Source: Aquimarina macrocephali JAMB N27
Lineage (GTDB): Bacteria; Bacteroidota; Bacteroidia; Flavobacteriales; Flavobacteriaceae
Length of the DNA: 64,000 nt
Assembly (NCBI RefSeq): GCF_000520995.1
Contig: NZ_JACA01000041.1
Coordinates: 1-64,000, forward strand
Direction of reading: 5' to 3'
The notes under the pieces were generated by a model. That model was not told where the DNA came from. It worked only from the letters and a program-made list of their open reading frames with translations, and ran no database searches. This document shows, in pieces, positions 8,182 through 17,007 of the stretch (positions are counted from its first letter, which is position 1; each line of letters begins with the position of its first letter). Both the position numbers and the translations under genes were made by a program.

Positions 8182-9792
8182 TTAGACAATACCAGCATAA
8201 TTAATACCTGCTAATCGGTACATGTCATAATCATAAGTAGAGAGGTCATCATGATTAAATTTGGAAACATCATCATACCCACAAGCTCTTGCAATTACCT
8301 TTATAAGGTCATTGGTCGCGTCAAAATAATTATGTAATTGTTTAGCAGAAGATTCTATAATCATTCTGCTTCTTAAAGATTCTTTTTGTGTTGCAATCCC
8401 TACGGGGCAATTATTACTTCCGCAAGCACGCATCCCCAGGCATCCAATCGCTTGCAGTGCAGAATTGGATACGGCAATAGCATCTGCTCCCAGCATCATT
8501 GCTTTTGCAAAATCTTCGGCAATACGAAGCCCTCCGGTAATGATTAACGTTACGTCGTTTGCGCCTACTTTATCCAGGTATTTTCGTGCTCTTGCGAGTG
8601 CAGGTATGGTAGGAACATTAATATTATCACGTAAAATAGTAGGAGCAGAACCTGTTCCTCCACCACGACCATCAAGAATAATGTAATCTACACCTACATC
8701 TAATGCAAATTGAATATCTTTTTCGATATGGCTGGCAGCAATCTTAAAACCGATTGGGATACCACCAGTGCGTTCACGTACCTGATCTGCAAAAGTTTTA
8801 AAATCTTGTACACCATGAAAATCCGGAAAGGTTGCAGGAGAGATTGCGGTCTGTCCTTCCTGTAATCCTCTAACTTCTGCAATCTCTTTGCTTACTTTAC
8901 TTCCTGGGAGATGCCCTCCTGTTCCTGTTTTAGCACCTTGCCCTCCTTTAAAATGAAAAGCCTGTACTTTATCTAATTTATCCCATGAAAATCCGAATTG
9001 TGCCGAGGCTAATTCATAAAAATATTTGGTGTTATTTTCCTGTTCTTGTGGTAGCATTCCACCTTCTCCCGAACAGATACCGGTCCCTGCCATTTCTGCT
9101 CCTCTGGATAATGCTATTTTTGCCTCTCGAGAAAGCGCTCCAAAACTCATATCACTTACAAATAGGGGCATATTAATGGTTAAAGGCTTTTTGGCCTTAG
9201 AACCGATTATTACTTTAGTGGCTACTTCTTCATGGTCTAATAAAGGTCTGTTGGCTAATTGAGCAGGTAAAAATTGAATATCATTCCATTTTGGTAGCGT
9301 ATTTCGATCTACTCCCATTGATGCAGAGAATCCATGATGTCCCAGATTTTTCAAACCATTTTTTGCTAATTCTTTGATGTACCCAGTGTATGGTTCTGTA
9401 TCTTCAGGATGAGTATCTGCATAAGCACCAAGATATTCTTCACGATTAAATGGTTGCGGATGATCTTCAATATAGGAATTGATTTCAATTTCATCTACAT
9501 AGAGGTTATCCCCTTCAACTTTGGTACTAAATTTATGTAAAACTTCACTGTTGTTATATTCAGAAACACCAGAATCGTATCGATAATCCCAACCGTGTAC
9601 TCCGCAGATGAGGTTATGTCCATCAATATGCCCATCTGCCATAAGCGCTCCTCTGTGTAAACATCTCCCGTATAATACAGAAATGTCATCATCATACTTT
9701 ATAATGACCAAATCTAATCCATTAACCAGGGCATGAGCGGGTTCTTTATTTTCTAAATCACTAAGTTGTGCTATTATGACAGGTTGTTTCAT
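8182..9792 (-). CDS. Rieske [2Fe-2S] domain fused to a glutamate synthase-like FMN/3Fe-4S domain
   Basis: 536 residues. Residues 1-105 form a Rieske domain with C44, H46, C63 and H66 (RCLHRGA, ICGVHGW). The rest is the FMN-binding (beta/alpha)8 domain of glutamate synthase, with GAKTGTGGHLPG, the FMN-loop DGRGGGTGSAP, and the [3Fe-4S] cysteines C451, C457 and C462 (CLGMRACGSNNCPVG). The glutamine amidotransferase and C-terminal domains of GltB are absent, as in stand-alone glutamate-synthase-related proteins such as archaeal GltB and methylamine-glutamate synthase subunits. The Rieske head would replace the usual NADPH/ferredoxin partner as electron entry or exit. It is the first gene of the minus-strand cluster, with an FNR-box-like palindrome 26 bases upstream. 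Confidence 0.9.
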   Translation of the reverse strand: MKQPVIIAQLSDLENKEPAHALVNGLDLVIIKYDDDISVLYGRCLHRGALMADGHIDGHNLICGVHGWDYRYDSGVSEYNNSEVLHKFSTKVEGDNLYVDEIEINSYIEDHPQPFNREEYLGAYADTHPEDTEPYTGYIKELAKNGLKNLGHHGFSASMGVDRNTLPKWNDIQFLPAQLANRPLLDHEEVATKVIIGSKAKKPLTINMPLFVSDMSFGALSREAKIALSRGAEMAGTGICSGEGGMLPQEQENNTKYFYELASAQFGFSWDKLDKVQAFHFKGGQGAKTGTGGHLPGSKVSKEIAEVRGLQEGQTAISPATFPDFHGVQDFKTFADQVRERTGGIPIGFKIAASHIEKDIQFALDVGVDYIILDGRGGGTGSAPTILRDNINVPTIPALARARKYLDKVGANDVTLIITGGLRIAEDFAKAMMLGADAIAVSNSALQAIGCLGMRACGSNNCPVGIATQKESLRSRMIIESSAKQLHNYFDATNDLIKVIARACGYDDVSKFNHDDLSTYDYDMYRLAGINYAGIV

Positions 9793-10458
9793 CTATTTTT
9801 TTATTAGGTTAGGTAGAATTTATTTTGATCTTGATCAGAATAAATATTGTATTTGGTCTCAAAACTTTAGCAAGACTTTCATCTGTTCATAAAATTTGTT
9901 TTTATTTTTCAGATAAAACTGACTAATAATCACTTCGTTATTGGTGTTGTACTATTTAAAAAACAGACTTCATTTTAAAGTCAAATAAATCTCCATATAG
10001 ACTATTAATAACTTGTGTTAACAATAAAATAGATTATTCTTCAAGCTTATTAAAGAGGTTAGTCTCATTAGAAAACTAATATCTGGATATATATTCAAGA
10101 GGGTGAGTTATTAGTTAGTATTGTTAAAAATACTGAATTTTAAGAATACTACCGTATAATTGTTTTTGAAAATTATCTTGAATGAAATCTTATAATTTTG
10201 TTGATTATCAGTAAAATAAAAGGCGAAGGAGTGAGGTTTTTGTGTAGTGTCTTAATCAAATTATAATAGTTATTATTACTTTCTTAAGATTAAGAATTCG
10301 TTATCAGTTCTCTTTATTTCTGAAAACATTCTTAACTATAGTTTTACAATTAATCAAAGCTATGGTAAATATTTCTTAAACCTAATAATTTTACAAATAG
10401 TAAAATATTATTCAATTTTGAATCATAAAATTTACTAATTGTAAAAAATTGAAAAAAA
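9793..10458. other. 666-base divergent intergenic region
   Basis: No open frame of convincing composition on either strand. It separates the minus-strand Rieske cluster from the plus-strand phosphonate-type operon. Apart from the palindrome at 9818-9845 it holds a possible plus-strand -7 element, TAATTTTG at 10193-10200, without a well-placed -33 box. The rest is AT-rich sequence with no recognised RNA gene. Confidence 0.5.
9818..9845. promoter_or_regulatory. FNR-box-like palindrome upstream of the Rieske cluster
   Basis: An inverted repeat with 13-base arms (ATTTATTTTGATC at 9818-9830 and its complement at 9833-9845, 12 of 13 matching) around a 2-base spacer. Its core, TTGAT-CTTG-ATCAG at 9825-9838, matches the Crp/Fnr-family operator TTGAT-N4-ATCAA except for the last base. 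It ends 26 bases upstream of the first gene of the Rieske cluster. A Crp/Fnr protein is encoded at the far end of that cluster (506-1205) and another at 20194-20685; which one binds is unknown. Confidence 0.6.
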
Positions 10459-10524
10459 ATTAAGTTCTCTAACCTTAAATTTATTTTACATGCCTGTATC
10501 GCTTCTTTTGGGGCATACTTTTGT

Positions 10525-11742
10525 ATGTATGCCTTTAGAAAACCATTTAGTGTTGCTACTTTTGAGAATCTTTCTGTTTTCAATATAGACTACAAAATCA
10601 TATTGATTATTGCTCAGGTATTGGGATATACATTATCAAAGTTTTTTGGAATTAAAGTAATTTCAGAATTAGAAACAGGGAAACGTATATTTTATTTAAT
10701 AGGGCTAATTCTTTTGGCAGAAGTAGCATTACTACTTTTTGCAATACTTCCGAGGCCATACAATGCAATTTCTTTATTTTTTAATGGATTACCATTGGGA
10801 ATGATATGGGGTATCGTGTTTTCTTATTTAGAGGGACGAAAATTTACAGAAATACTTGGGGTTGCACTATGTTCCAGTTTTATTGTGTCTAGTGGAATTG
10901 TAAAGTCTATTGGCTTATACCTTATGAATACCTGGGAGATCTCTCAGTTTTGGATGCCTGCAGCGACCGGAGCATTATTTATAGTCCCATTGTTATTTTT
11001 TGCATGGTTGTTAGAAAAACTACCTGATACTACTGAGGAGGATAAGAAAATGCGTTCTATACGTGTACCAATGTCATCCAAAGATCGTAAGCATTTATTG
11101 TTTTCTTTTTTTATACCAATTATAGGAATCGTAGTGTTTTATACGATCTTAACAGCATTTAGGGATTTTAGGGATAATTTTGCCCGAGAGCTCTGGGACA
11201 GTATCGGTTATCAGGGTGACATCTCTGTGTATACCGCTTCAGAAACTATCATTGCTATAGTAGTTTTATTAATCTTAGGAAGCACATTTTACATCAAAAA
11301 CAATGCAAAAGCATTGTATATCTATCATCTTTTGATTTTAACAGGTATCCTGTGCATTGGAGTTTCTACACTTCTATTTCAGTTAGAGATATTGAACCCT
11401 TTTATCTGGATGGTGATTTGTGGTTTTGGACTTTACATTTGTTACGTTCCCTTTAATTGCTTGTTTTTTGATCGATTTATAGCAGCATTCAAAGTAAGAG
11501 GAAATGCGGGATTTTTAATCTATATCGCAGATTCTTTTGGATATTTAGGCAGTATATCTGCTTTATTATATAAAAATTTTGGACAAGCAAATTTAACATG
11601 GTTAGACTTTTTTATTTACGGAGCATACACCGTGACAGTACTAGGGATATTCTGCATACTGGGATCGTTGCTTTATTTTAAAAATGCATATCAAACTCGA
11701 TTAGAAACTATACAAACAGAATTACATTATGAAAAAATATGA
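10525..11742 (+). CDS. DUF5690 family MFS-like membrane protein
   Basis: 405 residues from the first ATG, with about 11-12 hydrophobic helices and the family-typical start MYAFRKPF. The open frame continues upstream without a stop to 10453 and encodes FILHACIASFGAYFC immediately before that Met, which looks like the true first helix. No ATG, GTG or TTG exists there; an ATT at 10459 would give MKFSNLKF. So the real start may be non-canonical, or a start codon has been lost. DUF5690 proteins resemble major facilitator transporters. Its last 14 bases overlap the TIGR03364 oxidoreductase gene, which is followed by a phosphonatase-like gene, so import of an organophosphonate is a reasonable inference. 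Confidence 0.8.
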   Translation: MYAFRKPFSVATFENLSVFNIDYKIILIIAQVLGYTLSKFFGIKVISELETGKRIFYLIGLILLAEVALLLFAILPRPYNAISLFFNGLPLGMIWGIVFSYLEGRKFTEILGVALCSSFIVSSGIVKSIGLYLMNTWEISQFWMPAATGALFIVPLLFFAWLLEKLPDTTEEDKKMRSIRVPMSSKDRKHLLFSFFIPIIGIVVFYTILTAFRDFRDNFARELWDSIGYQGDISVYTASETIIAIVVLLILGSTFYIKNNAKALYIYHLLILTGILCIGVSTLLFQLEILNPFIWMVICGFGLYICYVPFNCLFFDRFIAAFKVRGNAGFLIYIADSFGYLGSISALLYKNFGQANLTWLDFFIYGAYTVTVLGIFCILGSLLYFKNAYQTRLETIQTELHYEKI

Positions 11743-12883
11743 CCTCATTGTTATAGGAGGTGGAGTGCTGGGTACGTTTCATGCGTATCATGCACTACAA
11801 AATGGATTACAGGTAGCCTTGCTTGAGAAAAATAAAATACCGCAAGGAGCTACGACTCAAAATTTCGGACAAGTGGTCCCATCTGGGATGAATACCAAAT
11901 GGCAGATCTATGGTAGGGAAAGTTTAAAAACCTACAAAGAGATTCAACAACGATTCGATATTACACTTCGAGAAAATGGATCCGTTTATCTTGCTTCAAA
12001 TCCAGAAGAAGTACAACTTATCGAAGAATTACATCAAATTAACAAGAACAACCAATATGCCTCAGTAGTATTAACCAAGGAAGAATGCCTGAGAAAATAC
12101 CCAGGATTGCGATCAGATTATATACAAGCAGGGTTATTTTTTCCAGAGGAAGTTACTGTAGAAGCCCGGGAAATGATCCATCGATTGCAGGATTTTATGG
12201 TGAAACATATGAATCTGGCCTTTTTTACAAATCAAAATGTAATCTCTTGCGACGAAACAAATACTGGAGTACGAGTTACCTCTTCTTCAAAAGAAGTTTT
12301 TGAAGCAGAAAAAGTGATTATCTGTAATGGAAACGAGTTTAAAAACCTGTATCCAAAGCTTTTTAATGAAAGTGATCTCGAAGTAACAAAATTGCAAATG
12401 CTTCAAACTAAACCTCAATCGGGATATCAATTACCAGGAAATATATTAACAGGTTGGTCTATTAGACGATATGAAGCATTTACCGAATGTGATTCCTTTA
12501 CAGAAATTAAATCTCAAGAAGATTCGGATTCACTTCAGAAAAAATGGGGAATACATATATTGTTTAAACAGGCACCAGACGGATCAGTAATTATTGGAGA
12601 TTCTCATACATATGCCGATGCAAAGCATATAGAAGATTTGGGGTATGATTTAGATATGAATATAGATGATTTTATGATTACCGAAGCGCAAAAAATTATT
12701 GATTTACCGACCTATGATATTCAACATCGATGGTATGGAATGTATTCTCAATGTAAAACAAAAGATATATTTCAGAAAACGATAGGTAGCAATATCCATA
12801 TTGTTACCGGAATCGGAGGTAAAGGAATGACAGGAAGCGCTGGTTTTGCAAAAGAAAATAGTATTAGAATTTTTAATTTATGA
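11729..12883 (+). CDS. FAD-dependent oxidoreductase, TIGR03364-like (phosphonate-associated)
   Basis: 384 residues. The N-terminal Rossmann motif VIGGGVLGTFHAYHAL binds the ADP part of FAD, a DAO-type fold follows, and the C-terminus has GIGGKGMTGSAGFA, the second flavin contact. Segments such as GATTQNFGQVVPSG match the TIGR03364 subgroup, which is repeatedly found beside phosphonate-degradation genes and is thought to oxidise an amine or amino-phosphonate. It overlaps the transporter-like gene upstream and the phosphonatase-like HAD gene downstream by a few bases, so the three are one operon. The exact substrate is not shown by sequence. Confidence 0.85.
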   Translation: MKKYDLIVIGGGVLGTFHAYHALQNGLQVALLEKNKIPQGATTQNFGQVVPSGMNTKWQIYGRESLKTYKEIQQRFDITLRENGSVYLASNPEEVQLIEELHQINKNNQYASVVLTKEECLRKYPGLRSDYIQAGLFFPEEVTVEAREMIHRLQDFMVKHMNLAFFTNQNVISCDETNTGVRVTSSSKEVFEAEKVIICNGNEFKNLYPKLFNESDLEVTKLQMLQTKPQSGYQLPGNILTGWSIRRYEAFTECDSFTEIKSQEDSDSLQKKWGIHILFKQAPDGSVIIGDSHTYADAKHIEDLGYDLDMNIDDFMITEAQKIIDLPTYDIQHRWYGMYSQCKTKDIFQKTIGSNIHIVTGIGGKGMTGSAGFAKENSIRIFNL

Positions 12884-13572
12884 GTATGAATAAAAAAATA
12901 GAACTGGCTGTTTTTGATATGGCAGGAACCACAGTAGATGAAGATAATATCGTTTATAAAACAGTACAACAAGTTATTAATGACGAAGGGTATGATATAA
13001 GTTTGGATAACGTACTTGAATATGGAGCAGGTAAAGAAAAGTACCAGGCAATAGTAGATATTTTGACTAGTGTGACTTCTTGTGGAGAAGTAAAAAGTAC
13101 TGCAAAAAGAGCATTTTCTAATTTTAAACCTATTTTAAAAAAACTATATAAGGAGTTAGATGTTGTAGCTTTTGACAGGGTTGAAGAGTTATTCGATATA
13201 TTAAAGAATAATGAAATAAAAGTAGTTCTTAATACAGGATATGATTCAAAGACGGCAAATCAACTTATTACGAAATTGGGTTGGAAAAAAGGAGAGCATT
13301 TTGATGCATTACTCACAGCAGATGATGTAACCAATGGTAGGCCCCATAAAGAAATGATTTGTAAAGCAATGAGAATGTTTGATGTTACCGATGCTTCTAA
13401 AGTATTAAAAGCTGGAGATTCTGCTATTGATATTGAAGAAGGTAAAAATGCTGATTGCGGAATTACAGTTGGTGTTTTAACCGGAGCGCAAAATAGAGAA
13501 CAACTAGAAAAAGCTAAACCAGATTATATTGTAAATGAGTTAATAGAGTTGATCAATATTATATTTTATTAG
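12880..13572 (+). CDS. phosphonatase-like HAD hydrolase (TIGR03351-like)
   Basis: 230 residues of the haloacid dehalogenase superfamily. Motif I is FDMAGTTVDE, with the nucleophilic Asp and the M-A-G form typical of phosphonoacetaldehyde hydrolase relatives. Motif II is in VVLNTGY and motif III/IV in LKAGDSAIDIEEGKNA. The classical PhnX Schiff-base lysine cannot be placed with certainty, so cleavage of a C-P bond is only suggested. It is the third gene of the operon with the TIGR03364 oxidoreductase and DUF5690 protein, which is the known gene company of TIGR03351 proteins. A strong terminator follows 25 bases later. Confidence 0.85.
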   Translation: MSMNKKIELAVFDMAGTTVDEDNIVYKTVQQVINDEGYDISLDNVLEYGAGKEKYQAIVDILTSVTSCGEVKSTAKRAFSNFKPILKKLYKELDVVAFDRVEELFDILKNNEIKVVLNTGYDSKTANQLITKLGWKKGEHFDALLTADDVTNGRPHKEMICKAMRMFDVTDASKVLKAGDSAIDIEEGKNADCGITVGVLTGAQNREQLEKAKPDYIVNELIELINIIFY

Positions 13573-13597
13573 ATTAACGTTTTAATTGTTTGTTTAT

Positions 13598-13622
13598 AAA
13601 AACCGCCTTATGGCGGTTTTTT
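13598..13622. terminator. bidirectional rho-independent terminator
   Basis: A 10-base stem, AAAAACCGCC / GGCGGTTTTT, around the loop TTAT, flanked by A and T runs on both sides. It serves the phosphonate-type operon on the plus strand and the converging XRE-cupin regulator gene on the minus strand, whose stop codon is inside the T run. Confidence 0.9.
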
Positions 13623-14199
13623 AGTTTTCCTTGTCTAAAAAGAAATATAAAACAATCATTTTAGAAGGTGTTTTTCCACGATTAACAGGCACGTGAGGAA
13701 TCCGTCCATCAAAGAAAATCGAATCTCCTTCTTTCAAAAGAACTTCTTCATCCCCAATAATATAATGGCATTCTCCGGTTAGGATATATTTAAATTCATA
13801 AGCATCGGTCTCTACTTTATTACGTTCAGAACCTGGTTGAACTTCCAAAAAGACAGCTTCAAAACCAATAGAAGTCAGCTGTTTTCCAAAAATATATTTG
13901 TAGCTAAATCCAATAGCATCGTCCTCTTTTTCAATGACACTATATTCAGAAGCTCTAGTGACTAAAAACGTAAAATTAGTCTGACTAGGCATCCCATTAA
14001 AAAAAGCAGGAATCTCTATATCAAGTGCCTTGATAATATTTAACAAAACAGGTAAAGAAGGTATGGTTCTTCCATTTTCAATTCGAGAAATAAGACCATT
14101 ACTAACCCCTGCTTTTGTGGCAATTTCATTAATGGTTTTTTTATCGCTTTTGCGAATTTCTTTTAAACGTTTACCGATACCTATTAAATAATCTTCCAT
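13621..14199 (-). CDS. XRE-family transcriptional regulator with cupin domain
   Basis: 192 residues from an ATG at 14199. This start is preferred to the longer open frame (to 14460) because it begins at a normal helix-turn-helix N-terminus and gives the usual family length. Residues about 8-65 are an HTH_3 domain (IGKRLKEIRKSDKKTINEIA, then SNGLISRIENGRTIPSLPVL). Residues about 110-185 are a cupin barrel (GDEEVLLKEGDSIFFDGRIPHVP), probably the effector sensor. It is divergent from hmgA-hppD with 400 bases between them, so control of tyrosine/homogentisate breakdown is likely. Converging arrangement with the phosphonate-type operon makes regulation of that operon less likely. Confidence 0.85.
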   Translation of the reverse strand: MEDYLIGIGKRLKEIRKSDKKTINEIATKAGVSNGLISRIENGRTIPSLPVLLNIIKALDIEIPAFFNGMPSQTNFTFLVTRASEYSVIEKEDDAIGFSYKYIFGKQLTSIGFEAVFLEVQPGSERNKVETDAYEFKYILTGECHYIIGDEEVLLKEGDSIFFDGRIPHVPVNRGKTPSKMIVLYFFLDKEN

Positions 14200-14599
14200 T
14201 TGTTTGTAAATAGTAAATAATAGTAGAACAATATTCTTAAAAGGAAAGACAAAGAAAATGTTTCTGATCGTAATATCAGGGAAATAACTAGTATTATTTA
14301 ACAAATTTATTGTTGCTTCTGATTTAAGAATTGAAATGGTAATAGCAGCTCTTCCTCTTTGATATACTACATATAGTTTTTTCCCTGATTTGCTATGTTC
14401 TTTATCAGAAGAATAAATGTGTTGTAACATGATATTTGTCATGTTTTTTCTAAGACACAATACTTTTATTAGCGTTGTGAATTCTCAATGGATATACATA
14501 CTCATCTATTTGCACTTTCTCATCAAGAGAAACCCAGAATAAGGTTTACCTAACCTTACGCCTATTTATTTCATATTAATCATTTTAACGCAATATTTT
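14200..14599. other. 400-base divergent regulatory gap
   Basis: The interval lies between the XRE-cupin gene and hmgA. A minus-strand frame remains open through part of it but has no coding character. I see no clear TAnnTTTG promoter for hmgA and no strong inverted repeat; the promoters of both genes must lie here. Confidence 0.5.
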
Positions 14600-15760
14600 A
14601 TGCCTAGATATCATTCATTGGGAGAGATCCCTCATAAAAGACATATCACTTTTGATAACCCTAAAGGAGGGTTGTATCAAGAAGAATTATTTGGAACAGC
14701 TGGTTTTGCCGGGATGTCATCACTTATCTATCATCTATACCCTCCCACAGTAGTTTCAGAAATTAAAAGAGGTAAAGACGTCACTCCAAAAATAGCTATT
14801 GATAAAAACATGAAAGCAATGAGTTTTCAGGGTTTTTCGCTTCCTAAAGGAGAAGAATTTCTGGAAAGCAGAAAAATACTATTTACAAATAACGATTTAA
14901 AGATAGGTCTGGCTGCTCCCATAGCATTTTCACAAGATTATTTATATAGAAATAGTGATGCAGACGAAATGTTATTTATCCATGTGGGTTCGGGGACATT
15001 AAAAACAATGTATGGCAATATTTCTTTTAAATATGGAGATTATTTGATCATACCAAGAGGAACGACCTATCAAATAGATTTTGATACCGAAACCAATAGA
15101 ATATTATTCATCGAATCATCAAGTGCAATAGAATCACCTAAACGTTACCGAAATAATTACGGGCAGTTTTTAGAACATTCTCCGTTTTGTGAACGTGATT
15201 TTAGATTACCACAAAATTTAGAAACTCATGATGAAAAAGGGGAGTTTAAGATTATTTCTAAAAAACAAGATGTATTATGGGAATATACCTATGCCAATCA
15301 TCCTTTTGATGTAGTTGGTTGGGACGGATTTAATTACCCATTTGCTTTTTCAATTTTTGATTTCGAACCTATAACGGGGCGTATACATCTTCCACCACCA
15401 ATACATCAGCAATGGGAAGCAGCAGGATTTGTAGTCTGCTCTTTTGTACCACGATTATATGATTATCACCCTAAAGCAGTTCCTGCGCCTTACCATCATA
15501 GTAATATTGATTCTGAAGAGTTGCTGTATTATGTAGATGGTGATTTTATGAGCAGAAATAATATCCAAAAAGGTCAGATTACGCTACATCCAGGAGGTAT
15601 TCCTCACGGGCCTCATCCGGGAGCAATAGAACGAAGTGTTGGTAAAAAATCGACAGAAGAACTCGCAGTTATGATAGATCCTTTTAATCCTGTTATGATC
15701 ACAGAAGAAGCAATGAATTTACAAGTAGATGATTATTATAAATCCTGGAAAACCGAATAG
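14600..15760 (+). CDS. hmgA: homogentisate 1,2-dioxygenase
   Basis: 386 residues, the length of the short bacterial form. It opens the ring of homogentisate to maleylacetoacetate in phenylalanine/tyrosine catabolism, using Fe(II). Iron ligands can be placed as H300, E306 and H336: the spacing of 6 and 30 residues equals that of H335, E341 and H371 in the human enzyme, and the contexts PYHHSNIDSEELLYY and GGIPHGPHPG agree. It precedes hppD, which makes its substrate, by 25 bases, so the two form an operon. The divergent XRE-cupin gene is the probable regulator. Fumarylacetoacetase and maleylacetoacetate isomerase are not in the window. Confidence 0.96.
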   Translation: MPRYHSLGEIPHKRHITFDNPKGGLYQEELFGTAGFAGMSSLIYHLYPPTVVSEIKRGKDVTPKIAIDKNMKAMSFQGFSLPKGEEFLESRKILFTNNDLKIGLAAPIAFSQDYLYRNSDADEMLFIHVGSGTLKTMYGNISFKYGDYLIIPRGTTYQIDFDTETNRILFIESSSAIESPKRYRNNYGQFLEHSPFCERDFRLPQNLETHDEKGEFKIISKKQDVLWEYTYANHPFDVVGWDGFNYPFAFSIFDFEPITGRIHLPPPIHQQWEAAGFVVCSFVPRLYDYHPKAVPAPYHHSNIDSEELLYYVDGDFMSRNNIQKGQITLHPGGIPHGPHPGAIERSVGKKSTEELAVMIDPFNPVMITEEAMNLQVDDYYKSWKTE

Positions 15761-15785
15761 GGTTTTCATTTAAAAACTTAAAGAC

Positions 15786-16943
15786 ATGCCAGATTTAAAA
15801 AATATAGAAAATTATAAATATAGCTTAGAGAAAATATTTCCTGAAGCCGAAGATTTTTTACCACTTTTAGGAACAGATTACGTAGAGTATTATGTGGGAA
15901 ACGCAAAACAAGCAGCCCATTTTTATAAAACAGCACTTGGATTTCAATCTTTGGCCTATGCTGGATTAGAGACCGGTCTAAAAGACAGAACATCCTATGT
16001 TGTGGTACAAGATAAAATACGTTTGGTCTTTACAACACCGATGCCAGGTGGGGAGAGTAAAGAAATATACGATCATATTCAAAAACATGGAGATGGGGTC
16101 AAAGTTATTGCATTATGGGTCGAAGATGCACGTAAATCCTGGGAAGAAACTACAAAAAGAGGTGCAAAATCTTATTTTGAACCAAGAGTCGAAAAAGATG
16201 AAGATGGAGAAGTAGTACGATCGGGAATACATACCTACGGAGATACAGTGCATATTTTTGTAGAACGTAAAAACTATAATGGAACATTTCTTCCAAAGTT
16301 TGAAAAATGGGAATCTCATTACAATCCAACAAGTTGTGGTTTAAAATATATTGACCATATGGTAGGTAATGTAGATTGGGGACAAATGAATGTTTGGGCA
16401 AAATTCTATAACGAAGTGATGGGATTTGCAAACCTGATCACCTTTGATGATAATGATATTTCTACAGAGTATACTGCTTTAATGAGTAAAGTAATGACCA
16501 ATGGAAATGGAAGAATTAAGTTTCCAATAAATGAACCTGCCGAAGGCAAAAAGAAATCTCAGATTGAAGAATATATCGATTTTTATGGAGGTGCCGGATG
16601 TCAACATATCGCAGTAGCTACCGATGATATTGTTTTTACAGTTAGCGAAATGAAAAAAAGAGGAGTAGAGTTTTTATATGTACCAGGAACATATTATGAT
16701 ACTGTTGGCGATCGTGTAGGTGAAATTGCAGAAGATATGAAACTCCTTAAAAAACATGGAATTATGGTAGATAGAGATGATGAAGGGTATTTACTTCAGA
16801 TTTTCACCAAACCATTGACCGATAGACCTACATTGTTTTTTGAAATCATTCAACGCAAAGGAGCTCAATCTTTTGGAAAAGGAAATTTTAAAGCTTTGTT
16901 TGAATCTATAGAAGCAGAACAAGCAAGGCGAGGAACACTATAG
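15786..16943 (+). CDS. hppD: 4-hydroxyphenylpyruvate dioxygenase
   Basis: 385 residues with two vicinal-oxygen-chelate domains. It converts 4-hydroxyphenylpyruvate to homogentisate. The Fe(II) ligands are H191 (in IDHMVGNV), H274 (CQHIAVATDDI) and E353 (FFEIIQRKG), with spacings 83 and 79, identical to those in the Streptomyces enzyme. The C-terminal gating helix, SFGKGNFKALFESIE, is present. It is transcribed with hmgA. No convincing terminator was found in the 64 bases before the converging ferredoxin gene. Confidence 0.97.
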   Translation: MPDLKNIENYKYSLEKIFPEAEDFLPLLGTDYVEYYVGNAKQAAHFYKTALGFQSLAYAGLETGLKDRTSYVVVQDKIRLVFTTPMPGGESKEIYDHIQKHGDGVKVIALWVEDARKSWEETTKRGAKSYFEPRVEKDEDGEVVRSGIHTYGDTVHIFVERKNYNGTFLPKFEKWESHYNPTSCGLKYIDHMVGNVDWGQMNVWAKFYNEVMGFANLITFDDNDISTEYTALMSKVMTNGNGRIKFPINEPAEGKKKSQIEEYIDFYGGAGCQHIAVATDDIVFTVSEMKKRGVEFLYVPGTYYDTVGDRVGEIAEDMKLLKKHGIMVDRDDEGYLLQIFTKPLTDRPTLFFEIIQRKGAQSFGKGNFKALFESIEAEQARRGTL

Positions 16944-17007
16944 AAATGCATGTATAGAATAGGCTGCCCTTTAAAGAAAAAAGTTACATTATTAAAGATA
17001 GGAGGGG

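Noticed and set aside
14200..14460. 87-residue N-terminal extension of the XRE-cupin frame
   Set aside because: Not coding-like; the HTH domain starts at the ATG at 14199 and the resulting length is the family norm.
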